Shown piece by piece: positions 45,615 to 61,542 of a stretch of DNA of 61,887 bases. Numbering within the stretch: the first letter of the stretch is position 1; the number at the start of each line of letters is the position of its first letter. The stretch is from Oscillospiraceae bacterium (GTDB lineage: Bacteria; Bacillota; Clostridia; Oscillospirales; Oscillospiraceae). The notes below the pieces were generated by a model. It did not search any database and was not told where the DNA came from. It worked only from the letters and a program-made list of their open reading frames with translations. Location: contig SVLN01000006.1 of NCBI GenBank assembly GCA_015067925.1, forward strand, positions 1 to 61,887, read 5' to 3'. The position numbers were made by a program, and so were the translations under genes.

Positions 45615-46385
45615 TTATTTCAGCTTGATGGTGAAATAGAAGGCGGAGACCAGTTCCAGGGCAATGGCTGCGAAAATACAGCAGTAGCAGAACACGGCAC
45701 CCAGAATCAGACCGGCCAGCTGGCACAGCAGCCACAGAAGGCCTGTCACATACAGAGGAAGGGCAGAGGACAGGGCCAGCACACGGAAGCGAACCTTACC
45801 GAAGCTCAGAATGCCTTTGTTGTGGGCGGCCATGTAGCTGACAACCAGAAGAAGCACGAAGCACAGAGCCATAGCCAGGTTGACCAGCACGATCAGGGCA
45901 ACAGAGCCGCTGCCGTAGAGCTTGCTCAGGCAATAGAAGCCAAAGGCGGCAACCATGGTGGCGGCAGTGAGCAGGAAGAACTCCGGCTGATACAGAAGCT
46001 GCACGCTCACCAGAACGGCCAGGGCGAAGAAAGCGAAGTACAGCAGCATCACGGGACCGGTCCACATGCCGTACAGGGCGAAGGCACCGACGGTCAGAAG
46101 AAGCAGATTCGCAGCAGCAAGGCCGAGGGTGAAGCGCAGGGCGGAACGACTACGGAAAACCACCATGCACACCGCAGCGGCCACGGTCAGTACGGCAAAC
46201 ACGGCACCGACGATGGGCAGCACCGAGCGGACGGTGTCCATATGCTCAATGGAGGTATAGACCTTGGCAACCTGCTGCAGGCCCAGACATTCCAGGCAGG
46301 CGATCAGCAGAGCGACCATAACCTTATAGACGACGGAGTCGTCGTTTTTCGGTGCGGCCTTCGCGGCCTGTTTCTTCATAACCAT
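45615..46385 (-). CDS. Polytopic membrane protein of unknown function
   Basis: A 256-residue protein with a charged N-terminus (MVMKKQAAKAAPKNDD) and about seven hydrophobic helices between residues 25 and 250 (for example VLPIVGAVFAVLTVAAAVC and VALIVLVNLAMALCFVLLLV). There are no catalytic or transport motifs that I recognise. It lies 32 bp downstream of rsmE and may be read from the rsmE promoter. The ribosome site (AAGGA) is distant, so the exact start is uncertain. Confidence 0.7.
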   Translation of the reverse strand: MVMKKQAAKAAPKNDDSVVYKVMVALLIACLECLGLQQVAKVYTSIEHMDTVRSVLPIVGAVFAVLTVAAAVCMVVFRSRSALRFTLGLAAANLLLLTVGAFALYGMWTGPVMLLYFAFFALAVLVSVQLLYQPEFFLLTAATMVAAFGFYCLSKLYGSGSVALIVLVNLAMALCFVLLLVVSYMAAHNKGILSFGKVRFRVLALSSALPLYVTGLLWLLCQLAGLILGAVFCYCCIFAAIALELVSAFYFTIKLK

Positions 46386-46417
46386 GGTTCAATCAATCCT
46401 TAGTTCAGAAATTGTAT

Positions 46418-47152
46418 TCAGTCATACTCACCCAGGGCGAACATACAGACGCTCAGGGCGCACAGAGGGGCAGTTTCACAGCGGAGAATGCGTGGACCCA
46501 GGGTGCATACATGGGCACCTGCAGCAAATGCCTGTTCCACTTCAGATGATTCAAAGCCGCCTTCGGGGCCGCTCATTAAGCTAAGCGTACGGGGCTTTTC
46601 ATCCTGAAGGATCGCGCCGATGGAGCGCTGTCGTTCGTTTTCGTAAAAAAAGAAGAACGTATCCGCCTGCGCAGCCCGGGTAAGGGCCTCTTCGTAGCTT
46701 TCACAGGTGAGTACCTGCGGGATGCATCCGCGGCCGGATTGCTCCGCAGCGGACAGAGCAATGTGCTGCCAGCGCTCAAGCTTGTTTTTGAGGGATTTGG
46801 CATCCGGGCGGGAAACGCAGCGTTCCGAGGGAAACAACACGATCTGAGCGGCGCCCAGCTCCGTGGCCTTTTGCACCACGTGGTCGATCTTATCCGACTT
46901 GGCATATGCCATATAGACGCTGGCACGGCAAAAAGGTTCCGAGGAAGATTCTTTTGTTTCACCCAGCTGCAGGGAATACGCACCGCCGGAAACGGCGGTG
47001 ATCTGCGCGGTGCATTCATGGCCCTCGCCATCGCAGAGAGTGATGTTGTCACCCGCGCGCAGACGCATGACCTTGGCATGGGCAGCGTTGTCACCTGTTA
47101 AAATGCATTCCGACTGCTTGAGCAGGGAAGCGGGCACAAAAAACCTTGCCAT
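46418..47152 (-). CDS. rsmE: 16S rRNA (uracil-1498-N3)-methyltransferase RsmE
   Basis: The start ATG 47152 follows GGAGGATTCCC. The 244-residue protein has an N-terminal PUA-like part (residues ~1-70) and a SPOUT methyltransferase domain with the trefoil-knot motifs LMSGPEGGF and LGPRILRCETAPL near the C-terminus. It methylates U1498 in the decoding region of 16S rRNA using SAM. The frequent neighbour prmA is absent. Confidence 0.95.
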   Translation of the reverse strand: MARFFVPASLLKQSECILTGDNAAHAKVMRLRAGDNITLCDGEGHECTAQITAVSGGAYSLQLGETKESSSEPFCRASVYMAYAKSDKIDHVVQKATELGAAQIVLFPSERCVSRPDAKSLKNKLERWQHIALSAAEQSGRGCIPQVLTCESYEEALTRAAQADTFFFFYENERQRSIGAILQDEKPRTLSLMSGPEGGFESSEVEQAFAAGAHVCTLGPRILRCETAPLCALSVCMFALGEYD

Positions 47153-47195
47153 GGGAATCCTCCGGCAGAACATAGATTCTCAATCTAACTTACTT

Positions 47196-47224
47196 ATTCT
47201 AACAAAAATGTTTCAGATTCGCAA
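47196..47224 (-). promoter_or_regulatory. rsmE promoter
   Basis: Minus-strand TTGCGA (47224-47219), a 17-nt spacer and TAGAAT (47201-47196). Confidence 0.7.
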
Positions 47225-47290
47225 CCATAAAAAGCTTCATATTCGCGGATTTTTTTACATCTTGTACCGAATCTTCACAAAGGAATGAAA

Positions 47291-47323
47291 ATGCCCCGGA
47301 ACGGCGGCGCCGTTCCGGGGCAT
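47291..47323 (-). terminator. Terminator of the Na+ pump genes
   Basis: ATGCCCCGGAACGGC and GCCGTTCCGGGGCAT form a 15-bp stem with a 3-nt loop; the minus-strand tail is TTTTC. Confidence 0.9.
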
Positions 47324-47334
47324 CGATCAGTCAA

Positions 47335-47469
47335 TCAGTTCAGCTTGGAAGTGATCTTGTTGAGGGCGCAGATGCAGAGAATGATGATTGCAGTGACGAT
47401 GAAGATCGCCACATAGCCCAGGGCCAGGGTGGGCAGCACTTCCAGGAACAGAGCAAAGTTTTCAGACAT
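47335..47469 (-). CDS. Mini gamma subunit of Na+-translocating decarboxylase (OadG-like, 44 aa)
   Basis: The start ATG 47469 follows GGAGGTACGACC. The 44-residue product (MSENFALFLEVLPTLALGYV, then a single hydrophobic helix and ALNKITSKLN) is a single-pass membrane protein in the position of the gamma subunit, 12 bp behind the beta gene. It is shorter than usual OadG proteins and lacks their Pro/Ala-rich C-terminal tail. It probably anchors or stabilises the complex. Confidence 0.72.
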   Translation of the reverse strand: MSENFALFLEVLPTLALGYVAIFIVTAIIILCICALNKITSKLN

Positions 47470-47481
47470 GGTCGTACCTCC

Positions 47482-48603
47482 TTAACCAAAGAAGCTGAGG
47501 ATCATACCGCCGGCGAGGACGGAAGCGATCTGGCCGGAGACGTTGGCGCCCACGGCATGCATCAGCAGGTGGTTGGTCTTGTCTTCCGCCAGGCCCATCT
47601 TATGGATGACACGGGCGGACATGGGGAATGCGGAAATACCGGCAGCGCCGATCATGGGGTTGACCTTCTTGCGGCTGAACAGGTTCAGGAGCTTTGCAAA
47701 CATCACGCCGCCGATGGTGTCGAACACGAAGGCGAACAGGCCCAGAGCCAGGATCATCAGAGTCTGGACGTTCAGGAAGGCGTCGGCAGTCATGCGGGCA
47801 GCAACGGTGATGCCCAGCAGCAGGGTAATCAGGTTGGCCAGAACCTTCTGAGCGGTCTCGGAGAGGGACTCCAGAACGCCGCAGACGCGGATCAGGTTAC
47901 CGAACATCAGGAAGCCAATCAGAGCAACGGAGCGGGGAGCAACGATACCGGCAATGATGGTGACAACGATGGGGAACAGGATCAGGGTCATCTTGCTGAC
48001 GGTGCCGCTCCTGTAGTCCATGCGGATCAGGCGCTCTTTCTTGGTGGTGATCATGCGGATGACCGGCGGCTGAACGATGGGAACCAGGGCCATGTAGGAG
48101 TAAGCAGCCACAATGATGGCGCCCAGGTAGTTGGACTGGAAGTAGTTGGCGACGAAGACGGAAGTGGGGCCGTCAGCAGCGCCGATGATGGCGATGGAAG
48201 CAGCGTCCTTGAGCTCGAAGCCCAGAAGAACCGCAACGCCCAGAGTAAAGAAGATGCCGAACTGTGCAGCAGCACCGAAGAGCATCAGCTTAGGGTTGGT
48301 AAGCAGGGGTGTAAAGTCGATCATAGCGCCGATGCCGATGAACAGCAGCAGGGGGAACAGCTCATTGGAGATGCCGGAGTGAAACAGCAGGTCAATGACA
48401 CCGATTTCTTCCAGACCGTTATGGATCTGGGTGATGGCACCGGACATGGGCAGGTTGACGAGAATTGCGCCGAAGCCCATGGGCAGAAGCAGCGTCGGCT
48501 CCATATCGTGGCGGATGGCCAGATAAATGAGCAAACCGCCGATGATCCACATCACCAGCTGCTGCCATTCAAGGTTGAGTACGTTTTCAAAAATGACGGA
48601 CAT
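47482..48603 (-). CDS. Na+-translocating decarboxylase beta subunit (OadB/MmdB/GcdB-like)
   Basis: The start ATG 48603 follows AGGAGGAAACCAAATT. The 373-residue protein is the polytopic carboxybiotin decarboxylase. Hallmarks are GIGAMIDFTPLL, the discontinuous-helix segment AAIAIIGAADGPTSVFVAN-like (DAASIAIIGAADGPTS), and GAAGISAFPMSARV with GANVSGQIASVLAGG at the end. It removes CO2 from carboxybiotin and pumps Na+ out. The alpha (carboxyltransferase) and biotin-carrier genes are not adjacent, so whether the substrate is oxaloacetate, methylmalonyl-CoA or glutaconyl-CoA cannot be decided. Confidence 0.94.
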   Translation of the reverse strand: MSVIFENVLNLEWQQLVMWIIGGLLIYLAIRHDMEPTLLLPMGFGAILVNLPMSGAITQIHNGLEEIGVIDLLFHSGISNELFPLLLFIGIGAMIDFTPLLTNPKLMLFGAAAQFGIFFTLGVAVLLGFELKDAASIAIIGAADGPTSVFVANYFQSNYLGAIIVAAYSYMALVPIVQPPVIRMITTKKERLIRMDYRSGTVSKMTLILFPIVVTIIAGIVAPRSVALIGFLMFGNLIRVCGVLESLSETAQKVLANLITLLLGITVAARMTADAFLNVQTLMILALGLFAFVFDTIGGVMFAKLLNLFSRKKVNPMIGAAGISAFPMSARVIHKMGLAEDKTNHLLMHAVGANVSGQIASVLAGGMILSFFG

Positions 48604-48671
48604 AATTTGGTTTCCTCCTGTTGCTGAATTATGTTGAATTTGCGGGGATATGTCTGTCGCAATCTGGGTCA

Positions 48672-48700
48672 ATCGTATGAGAAATAGGGCAGAAAATCAA
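48672..48700 (-). promoter_or_regulatory. Decarboxylase operon promoter
   Basis: Minus-strand TTGATT (48700-48695), a 17-nt spacer and TACGAT (48677-48672), about 70 nt before the start. Confidence 0.65.
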
Positions 48701-48800
48701 GGGAATTACACCTGCACACGGGATTCTTAGCGCTGTATTAACGCGAAGGGCAGGAAGGGTGTATACACATTATATATTCACCACGGCGGAGGAAAAAGAA

Positions 48801-48825
48801 AAGAGACGGCGGAAAGCCGTCTCTT
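48801..48825 (-). terminator. Terminator of the ZIP gene
   Basis: AAGAGACGGC and GCCGTCTCTT form a 10-bp stem with a 5-nt loop; the minus-strand tail is TTCTTTTTCC. Confidence 0.8.
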
Positions 48826-48849
48826 CATTTATTTATGATCTATCGTATC

Positions 48850-49689
48850 TTAGGCGAAAATAATCAGAAGGCCGACGAGCATGCCCACAATGGTGGAAAA
48901 GGCGGGCAGCTTGCTGTGGTACATCAGAATGGCCTGGGGCAGAATCTCGCCGAACACGACGTAGAGCATGGCGCCGCTGGCGAAGCCGAGGCTTAACGTC
49001 AGACCCAGTGCACCAATGTCGCCGATGAGATAACCCAGCAGCGCGCCGAGAATGGTGGGAACGCCCGAAAGAGCAGTGATCAGAACGGCCTTCCAGCGGC
49101 GCATGCCGCCGCTGATGAGGGGGACGGAAACCGCCATGCCCTCCGGGATGTTGTGCAGGCCAATGAGGATGGCCAGCACCAGGGCGGCAGAACCCATCAC
49201 GCCGCCGTTGGAGGCGTAGGAAGCACCGATGGTCATGCCCTCGGGAACGTTGTGCAGAGCGATGGCACAGGCCATAATGACACCTGCCAGGAACAAAGAA
49301 AACTTGTTGTCGTTTTTGGCGTAGTGCTGCTGCAGGTGGTCGCTGTGGATCAATTCGTCCAGATCATCCGCGGTCTGGGGATGGTTTTTGTCAATGTGAG
49401 GAACTTCCAGATTGGTGTTTTTGTCGATGATCCAGTTCAGCACATAGATCACAATCACGCCGATGGCGATGGCAGCGATGACTACACCGATGCCCATGTT
49501 GGTTTCGATGGACTCGGTGACAAGATCAAAACAAACCACACTCAGCATCACGCCGCCGGCGAAGCTTAAAAGCAAGCTGACCACGCGGTTGGAATCTTTT
49601 TGCAGCAAGGCGCCGATCAGACCGCCCAGGCCGGTGCCGGCCACGCCTGCAATTGCCGTGGTGACAATTAAGGTTGCAATCACGCCCAT
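48850..49689 (-). CDS. ZIP-family divalent metal transporter
   Basis: A 279-residue protein with eight predicted membrane helices and a His/Asp-rich cytosolic loop (VPHIDKNHP, then IHSDHLQQHY, residues about 97-122). The metal-site motifs are HNVPEG in the fourth helix and HNIPEG in the fifth. ZIP proteins move Zn2+, Fe2+ or Mn2+ into the cytosol. A perfect 9-bp palindrome covers the -35 element of its promoter, so a metal-dependent repressor is likely. The ribosome site (AGAGAGATG) is only fair. It is a single gene. Confidence 0.93.
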   Translation of the reverse strand: MGVIATLIVTTAIAGVAGTGLGGLIGALLQKDSNRVVSLLLSFAGGVMLSVVCFDLVTESIETNMGIGVVIAAIAIGVIVIYVLNWIIDKNTNLEVPHIDKNHPQTADDLDELIHSDHLQQHYAKNDNKFSLFLAGVIMACAIALHNVPEGMTIGASYASNGGVMGSAALVLAILIGLHNIPEGMAVSVPLISGGMRRWKAVLITALSGVPTILGALLGYLIGDIGALGLTLSLGFASGAMLYVVFGEILPQAILMYHSKLPAFSTIVGMLVGLLIIFA

Positions 49690-49726
49690 AGAACATCTCT
49701 CTTTCTCTTAGGTTCTTATTGGAGTT

Positions 49727-49764
49727 AGCATAGCACAACTGCGCGTCAATGTCAAACATTGACG
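49727..49764 (-). promoter_or_regulatory. ZIP promoter with palindromic operator
   Basis: Minus-strand TTGACA (49755-49750), a 17-nt spacer and TATGCT (49732-49727). CGTCAATGT-TTG-ACATTGACG (49744-49764) is a perfect inverted repeat across the -35. Confidence 0.75.
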
Positions 49765-49781
49765 AAAAAGATAAGACCGTC

Positions 49782-49955
49782 CCAAAGGGCAGCCTTTGGT
49801 TCCTTGTTTTTTGCGAGAAAGGGACGCCTTTTCGAAGATCGGAAAATTTTGAATTTGATCCACATTCATAGTGAATGCGTCTCAAATTCAAAGGGACTCT
49901 CCCACGGCCTAAAAACACGCCACCGGCATGTTTTTTGAACGGCCTTTCGAGTCCC
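49782..49955. repeat. Palindromic cassette downstream of tRNA-Leu
   Basis: No gene is seen. Three palindromes lie in series: CCAAAGG/CCTTTGG (49782-49799); TTTGAATTTGA/TCAAATTCAAA (49848-49892) with an inner CATTCA/TGAATG; and a nested GGGACTC...GAGTCCC (49893-49955) with inner GGCC/GGCC and AAAAACA/TGTTTTT. TTCGAGTCCC (49946-49955) is an inverted copy of the tRNA-Leu T-arm. The layout parallels the unit behind tRNA-Thr, with a different sequence. Confidence 0.65.
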
Positions 49956-49967
49956 TCATCCACATAC

Positions 49968-50003
49968 AAAAAAAGAGACGTCCGATCGGACGTCTCTTTT
50001 TTT
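49968..50003 (-). terminator. tRNA-Leu terminator
   Basis: AGAGACGTCCGATCGGACGTCTCT is a perfect palindromic stem flanked by A7 and T7. It begins directly at the encoded CCA end of the tRNA. Confidence 0.85.
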
Positions 50004-50086
50004 GGTGCGAGAGATGGGACTCGAACCCACACGCCAAAGACACACGCACCTCAAACGTGCCTGTCTACCTGTTCCAGCACTCTCGC
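50003..50086 (-). tRNA. tRNA-Leu (anticodon GAG)
   Basis: An 84-nt class II tRNA: acceptor GCGAGAG/CTCTCGC, discriminator A and encoded CCA, a D-arm with GGAACAGGTAGAC, anticodon stem CACGT/GCGTG (one G-T pair) around TTGAGGT giving anticodon GAG, a long variable arm (TGTCTTTGGCGT) and T-arm GTGGG-TTCGAGT-CCCAT. It reads CUC and CUU. Confidence 0.92.
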
Positions 50087-50414
50087 ATATAAAAGCCGGG
50101 CGAAACCGCCTCAGCCGTTTCATTATATAATCGCCGGCTCCCTTTGTCAACCACCATTCGCATGCAGAAGGGAAGAAAAAACCTTCGGTTTTGTACCGAA
50201 GATGGAAAATTTGGACAAATATATTGACACGCGCCTTGAATTATGCTAAAATAGTGCTCCATAATGCCTGAGTTTCGCCGTGCGCATAATCCCACATCGT
50301 GTGATTATTGTAACACAAGTCAACGGAGTTATCAAGCAGAATGTGAAAAGTAAACCAACGCATCCGCGCGTATCATTTAGAATCCATCGGCTTATGCCGA
50401 GAGAAAGGCAGTGA
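50087..50414 (+). promoter_or_regulatory. rpoB promoter and ~155-nt leader
   Basis: No gene is seen between tRNA-Leu and rpoB. The promoter TTGACA (50224-50229), 17-nt spacer, TAAAAT (50247-50252) points at rpoB. The leader holds an imperfect hairpin around ATAATC/GTGATTAT (about 50285-50310) and a small CGGC-TTAT-GCCG hairpin (50389-50400) just before the ribosome site. rplJL, which often precede rpoB, are not here. Confidence 0.7.
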
Positions 50415-54128
<3,714 letters not shown>

Positions 54129-54145
54129 GGAGGAGGCGCAGAATT

Positions 54146-57724
<3,579 letters not shown>

Positions 57725-57737
57725 TGCTTTTTGAAAG

Positions 57738-57766
57738 CAGGGCAGGAGAAATCCTGCCCTGTTTTA
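57738..57766 (+). terminator. rpoBC terminator
   Basis: CAGGGCAGGA and TCCTGCCCTG form a 10-bp stem with a 4-nt loop, followed by TTTTATT. Confidence 0.88.
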
Positions 57767-57873
57767 TTCCTCTGGGAGAGCCAAATGTCCACCGAGGAAG
57801 GCGTTTTCGTCAAAATAACGGCTTTTTTCTCTGGAAGAGCGGAATATTTTCTCAAAAAAACGGACAAAAATGA

Positions 57874-57902
57874 TTGACGGATTTCGTCCTCTCTGGTATA
57901 AT
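57874..57902 (+). promoter_or_regulatory. Promoter of the L7Ae-rpsL-rpsG-fusA block
   Basis: TTGACG (57874-57879), a 17-nt spacer and TATAAT (57897-57902), 48 nt before the L7Ae-like gene. Confidence 0.85.
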
Positions 57903-57950
57903 TCATACTTGCGTTGGTCTGTTATATTCCCGTAATAGGAGGTCCTCGCC

Positions 57951-58199
57951 ATGACAGAGAATGAAACAAAACGCAGCTGTCTGGTGGGCGCAAAACAGGT
58001 TCGCCGCGCCCTGCGCGACGGCGTTGCCGAAAAGATCCTCTACGCCCGGGATGCAGACCCTGCACTCATCGAGCCGCTGCTGGATGTGTGCAAAGAACAA
58101 GCCGTCCCCGCCGAGCCTGTGCGATCCATGCGTGAGCTCGGCCATCTGTGCGGGATCGAGACAAAAGCCGCCATCGCGGCCCATGTCCGCAAAAGTTGA
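57951..58199 (+). CDS. L7Ae/L30e-family RNA-binding protein (YbxF-like)
   Basis: The start follows AGGAGGTCCTCGCC. The 82-residue protein (VGAKQVRRALRDGVAEKILY, then ARDADPALIEPLLDVCKEQA, ELGHLCGIETKAAIAA) has the alpha-beta-alpha L7Ae/L30e fold that binds kink-turn RNA. In many Firmicutes the gene lies between rpoC and rpsL, as here, and its product is thought to associate with the ribosome or k-turn RNAs. It is first in the ribosomal operon. Confidence 0.9.
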   Translation: MTENETKRSCLVGAKQVRRALRDGVAEKILYARDADPALIEPLLDVCKEQAVPAEPVRSMRELGHLCGIETKAAIAAHVRKS

Positions 58200-58281
58200 C
58201 CTCAGCTGAATATTTCTTGATATTCGGTTTAGGATATATGCTGGTACTCCAGCAAACTTTTGGAAGAAAGGAGAAAAAACA

Positions 58282-58704
58282 ATGCCTACTTTTAACCAGC
58301 TGGTCAGAAAAGGCAGAGAGCAGGCCACTTACAAGTCCACCGCTCCGGCTCTGCAGAAGAATCTCAACACGCTGAAGAACAGAACCAACGATCTGTCCTC
58401 TCCGCAGAAAAGAGGCGTCTGCACCGCGGTCCGTACCACGACCCCCAAGAAGCCGAACTCCGCACTTCGTAAGATCGCCCGTGTTCGTCTGACGAACGGC
58501 TATGAGGTTTCCGCCTACATTCCCGGCGTCGGCCACAACCTGCAGGAGCACTCTGTTGTTCTGATCCGCGGCGGCCGTGTTAAGGACCTGCCTGGCGTTC
58601 GTTACCACATCATCCGTGGTACCCTGGATACTCAGGGCGTGAACGGCCGTATGCAGTCCCGTTCCAAGTACGGTGCCAAGAGACCCAAGGCCGGCAAGAA
58701 GTAA
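58282..58704 (+). CDS. rpsL: 30S ribosomal protein S12
   Basis: A 140-residue S12 starting behind AAAGGAG. Conserved segments are [14 protein letters not shown], the decoding-centre loop [20 protein letters not shown] and [20 protein letters not shown] with GVRYHIIRG. It helps set decoding accuracy in the 30S subunit. The PKKPNS loop is unmutated, so streptomycin resistance through it is not expected. Confidence 0.98.
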   Translation: MPTFNQLVRKGREQATYKSTAPALQKNLNTLKNRTNDLSSPQKRGVCTAVRTTTPKKPNSALRKIARVRLTNGYEVSAYIPGVGHNLQEHSVVLIRGGRVKDLPGVRYHIIRGTLDTQGVNGRMQSRSKYGAKRPKAGKK

Positions 58705-58861
58705 TCTGCCGCCCCATGCACAACTGAATGTTTCTACTATCGCAAGGCGAAGCCTTGTCTATGGTTTTTGATATAGATCGAAACCTCGGCAAGGGCGCCA
58801 CCCACCTGCTGGAAAGCAGATGGAGTACCTATGAATTCTTTTTTTGAAGGAGGGAAGCGAA
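58705..58861 (+). other. rpsL-rpsG intergenic segment with hairpins
   Basis: Two hairpins lie here: CAAGGC-GAA-GCCTTG and, near the rpsG ribosome site, CCACCTGCT-GGAA-AGCAGATGG (one mismatch). No T-run makes either a clear terminator. The spacing is longer than usual for this operon, so RNA processing or feedback by S7 is possible. Confidence 0.45.
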
Positions 58862-59332
58862 GTGCCCAGAAGAGGTAATGTTCCGAAGAGAGAGATTCTT
58901 CCGGATCCCATTTATAATTCCACTCTGGTTACCAAGCTGATCAACAGCATCATGCTCGACGGCAAGAAGGGCGTTGCCCAGAAGGTCGTTTATGGTGCTT
59001 TCGAGATCGTCGAAGAAAAAACAGGCAAGAATGGCCTGGACGCTTTCAAGGAGGCCATGGAGAACATCATGCCTTCCCTGGAAGTCAAGTCCCGCCGCGT
59101 CGGCGGCGCCACCTATCAGGTTCCTATGGAAGTCCGTCCCGCCCGTCGTCAGACCCTGGGTCTGCGCTGGCTGACCGACTACAGCCGCAAGCGCTCTGAG
59201 CTCACCATGAAAGAGCGTCTGGCCGGCGAGATCATGGATGCCTGCAACAACACTGGTTCTTCCGTGAAGAAGCGCGAGGATACGCACAAGATGGCCGAGG
59301 CCAACAAGGCGTTCTCCCACTATCGCTGGTAA
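58862..59332 (+). CDS. rpsG: 30S ribosomal protein S7
   Basis: GTG 58862 is the start, with GGAGGGAAGC spaced properly; it gives the standard 156 residues beginning [26 protein letters not shown] and the C-terminal NKAFSHYRW are typical. S7 nucleates assembly of the 30S head and contacts tRNA in the E site. It lies 21 bp upstream of fusA. Confidence 0.97.
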   Translation: MPRRGNVPKREILPDPIYNSTLVTKLINSIMLDGKKGVAQKVVYGAFEIVEEKTGKNGLDAFKEAMENIMPSLEVKSRRVGGATYQVPMEVRPARRQTLGLRWLTDYSRKRSELTMKERLAGEIMDACNNTGSSVKKREDTHKMAEANKAFSHYRW

Positions 59333-59353
59333 TTACAAAGGAGCTATTTTTGC

Positions 59354-61432
59354 ATGCCCAGACAATACTCACTTGAGAATACAAGAAATATTGGCATCAT
59401 GGCCCACATCGATGCTGGTAAGACCACCACGACCGAACGCATTCTGTTCTACACCGGTGTTAACTACAAGATCGGTGAGACCCATGAAGGCACTGCCACC
59501 ATGGACTGGATGGAGCAGGAGCAGGAACGTGGTATCACCATCACCTCCGCTGCCACCACCTGTTTCTGGAAGGGCAAGCGCGTGAACATCATCGATACCC
59601 CGGGTCACGTTGACTTTACCGTCGAGGTTGAGCGTTCCCTGCGTGTTCTGGACGGCTCTGTTACCGTTCTGTGCGCCAAGGGCGGCGTTGAGCCCCAGAC
59701 TGAGACGGTCTGGCGTCAGGCAGACAAGTACAATGTTCCCCGCATGGTGTACGTCAACAAGATGGACATCACCGGTGCGAACTTCTTCAATGTCCTGCAG
59801 ATGATGCATGACCGCCTGAAGTGCAACGCTGTTCCCATTCAGCTGCCCATCGGCGCTGAGTCTGAGTTCCGCGGCGTTGTCGATCTGATCAGCATGAAGG
59901 CTAAGGTCTTCTATGATGAGCTCGGCAAGGATGTGCGTGAAGAAGAGATCCCCGAGGATCTCGTTGACCTGGCTCAGGAATATCGTGAAAAGCTGCTCGA
60001 AGCCGTCTCCGACGAGGACGAGACTTTGATGATGAAGTTCCTGGAAGGCGAAGAGATCTCCAACGAGGAAATCAAGGCCGCCATTCGTAAGGCAACCATC
60101 GGTGTTCGTATGATCCCCGTGGTTTGCGGCACTTCCTACAAGAACAAGGGCGTGCAGGAACTGCTCGACGCCATCGTCGAGTATATGCCGGCCCCGACTG
60201 ATGTTCCCAACATCAAGGGCATCAACCCCGACACCGACGAAGAAGAAGAGCGTCCGTCCTCCGATGAGGAGCCGTTCGCTGCTCTGGCGTTCAAGATCGC
60301 AACCGATCCCTACGTCGGCAAGCTGTGCTTCTTCCGTGTCTATTCCGGCTCCCTGGAGGCCGGCAGCACGGTTATGAACTCTGTCAAGAGAAACCGTGAG
60401 CGCATGGGCCGCATTCTGCAGATGCATGCGAACCATCGCGAAGACATTGACCGCGTTTACTCCGGTGATATCGCCGCTGCGGTCGGTCTGAAGAGTACCA
60501 CCACCGGCGACACCCTCTGCGACGAGAAGCATCCGATCATCCTGGAGTCCATGGAATTCCCGGAGCCCGTTATTCGTGTTGCCATCGAGCCGAAGACCAA
60601 AGCCGGTCAGGAAAAGATGGGCATTGCCCTGTCCAAGCTGGCAGAAGAAGATCCGACCTTCCGCACCTACACGGATGAGGAAACCGGTCAGACCATCATC
60701 GCCGGTATGGGCGAACTGCACCTGGAAATCATCGTTGACCGTCTGCTCCGCGAATTCAAGGTCGAAGCAAACGTCGGCGCTCCCCAGGTTGCTTATAAGG
60801 AAACCATCCGCAAGAGCGTTGAACAGGATACCAAGTACGCCCGTCAGTCCGGCGGTAAGGGCCAGTACGGTCACGTTAAGATCCGTGTGGAGCCCAACGA
60901 GTCCGGCAAGGGTTACGAGTTCGTCAACGCCATCGTGGGCGGCGTCGTTCCCAAGGAATATATCCCGGCTGTCGATGCCGGTATCCAGGGTGCGATGGAA
61001 GCCGGCGTTCTGGCAGGCTTCCCCGTCGTCGACGTCAAGGTCACTCTGTACGATGGCTCCTATCACGAAGTCGACTCCTCTGAAATGGCGTTTAAGATCG
61101 CCGGCTCCATGGCCTTCAAGGAGGCCTGCCGCAAGGCTCAGCCGGTCATTCTCGAGCCCATCATGAAGGTCGCAGTTGTGGTTCCCGAGGAATACATGGG
61201 CGACGTCATTGGCGACGTTTCTTCCCGCCGCGGCAACGTTCTGGGCATGGAAGCCCGCAACGGTGCCCAGCAGATCGACGCCAACGTGCCTCTGGCCAAC
61301 ATGTTTGGCTATGCCACCGACCTGCGCTCCAAGACTCAGGGCCGTGGCCAGTACGCCATGGAACCCAGCCACTATATTGAACTGCCGAAGAGCCTGCAGG
61401 AAGAGCTCGTTGCAAAGCGCAATAAGGGTTAA
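59354..61432 (+). CDS. fusA: Translation elongation factor G
   Basis: A 692-residue GTPase with G1 [16 protein letters not shown]2 [12 protein letters not shown]3 DTPGHVDF and G4 NKMD. Domains II-V follow, ending [20 protein letters not shown]. It moves tRNAs and mRNA on the ribosome after peptide-bond formation. The start follows AAAGGAGC. Confidence 0.98.
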   Translation: MPRQYSLENTRNIGIMAHIDAGKTTTTERILFYTGVNYKIGETHEGTATMDWMEQEQERGITITSAATTCFWKGKRVNIIDTPGHVDFTVEVERSLRVLDGSVTVLCAKGGVEPQTETVWRQADKYNVPRMVYVNKMDITGANFFNVLQMMHDRLKCNAVPIQLPIGAESEFRGVVDLISMKAKVFYDELGKDVREEEIPEDLVDLAQEYREKLLEAVSDEDETLMMKFLEGEEISNEEIKAAIRKATIGVRMIPVVCGTSYKNKGVQELLDAIVEYMPAPTDVPNIKGINPDTDEEEERPSSDEEPFAALAFKIATDPYVGKLCFFRVYSGSLEAGSTVMNSVKRNRERMGRILQMHANHREDIDRVYSGDIAAAVGLKSTTTGDTLCDEKHPIILESMEFPEPVIRVAIEPKTKAGQEKMGIALSKLAEEDPTFRTYTDEETGQTIIAGMGELHLEIIVDRLLREFKVEANVGAPQVAYKETIRKSVEQDTKYARQSGGKGQYGHVKIRVEPNESGKGYEFVNAIVGGVVPKEYIPAVDAGIQGAMEAGVLAGFPVVDVKVTLYDGSYHEVDSSEMAFKIAGSMAFKEACRKAQPVILEPIMKVAVVVPEEYMGDVIGDVSSRRGNVLGMEARNGAQQIDANVPLANMFGYATDLRSKTQGRGQYAMEPSHYIELPKSLQEELVAKRNKG

Positions 61433-61442
61433 TTTCTCCCTC

Positions 61443-61471
61443 TTGCATATTTGCACATTTTGCAGTATAAT
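61443..61471 (+). promoter_or_regulatory. tuf promoter
   Basis: TTGCAT (61443-61448), a 17-nt spacer and TATAAT (61466-61471) in the fusA-tuf gap give tuf its own promoter besides read-through. Confidence 0.75.
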
Positions 61472-61542
61472 TGCTGCGGCTAAGGCAATAAATCAAATTT
61501 AAATTTAATTTTTTACAAGTTATAACAAGGAGGATATTTCAA

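Noticed and set aside
48750..48780. GTGTATACAC palindrome between the decarboxylase promoter and the ZIP gene end
   Set aside because: It lies upstream of the decarboxylase promoter without clear relation to any start site; a 10-bp palindrome in A/T-rich sequence can be chance.
49526..50032. 168-codon minus-strand ORF beginning in tRNA-Leu
   Set aside because: It overlaps the tRNA, its terminator, the palindromic cassette and the ZIP promoter and gene; the beginning looks like typical spurious tRNA translation.
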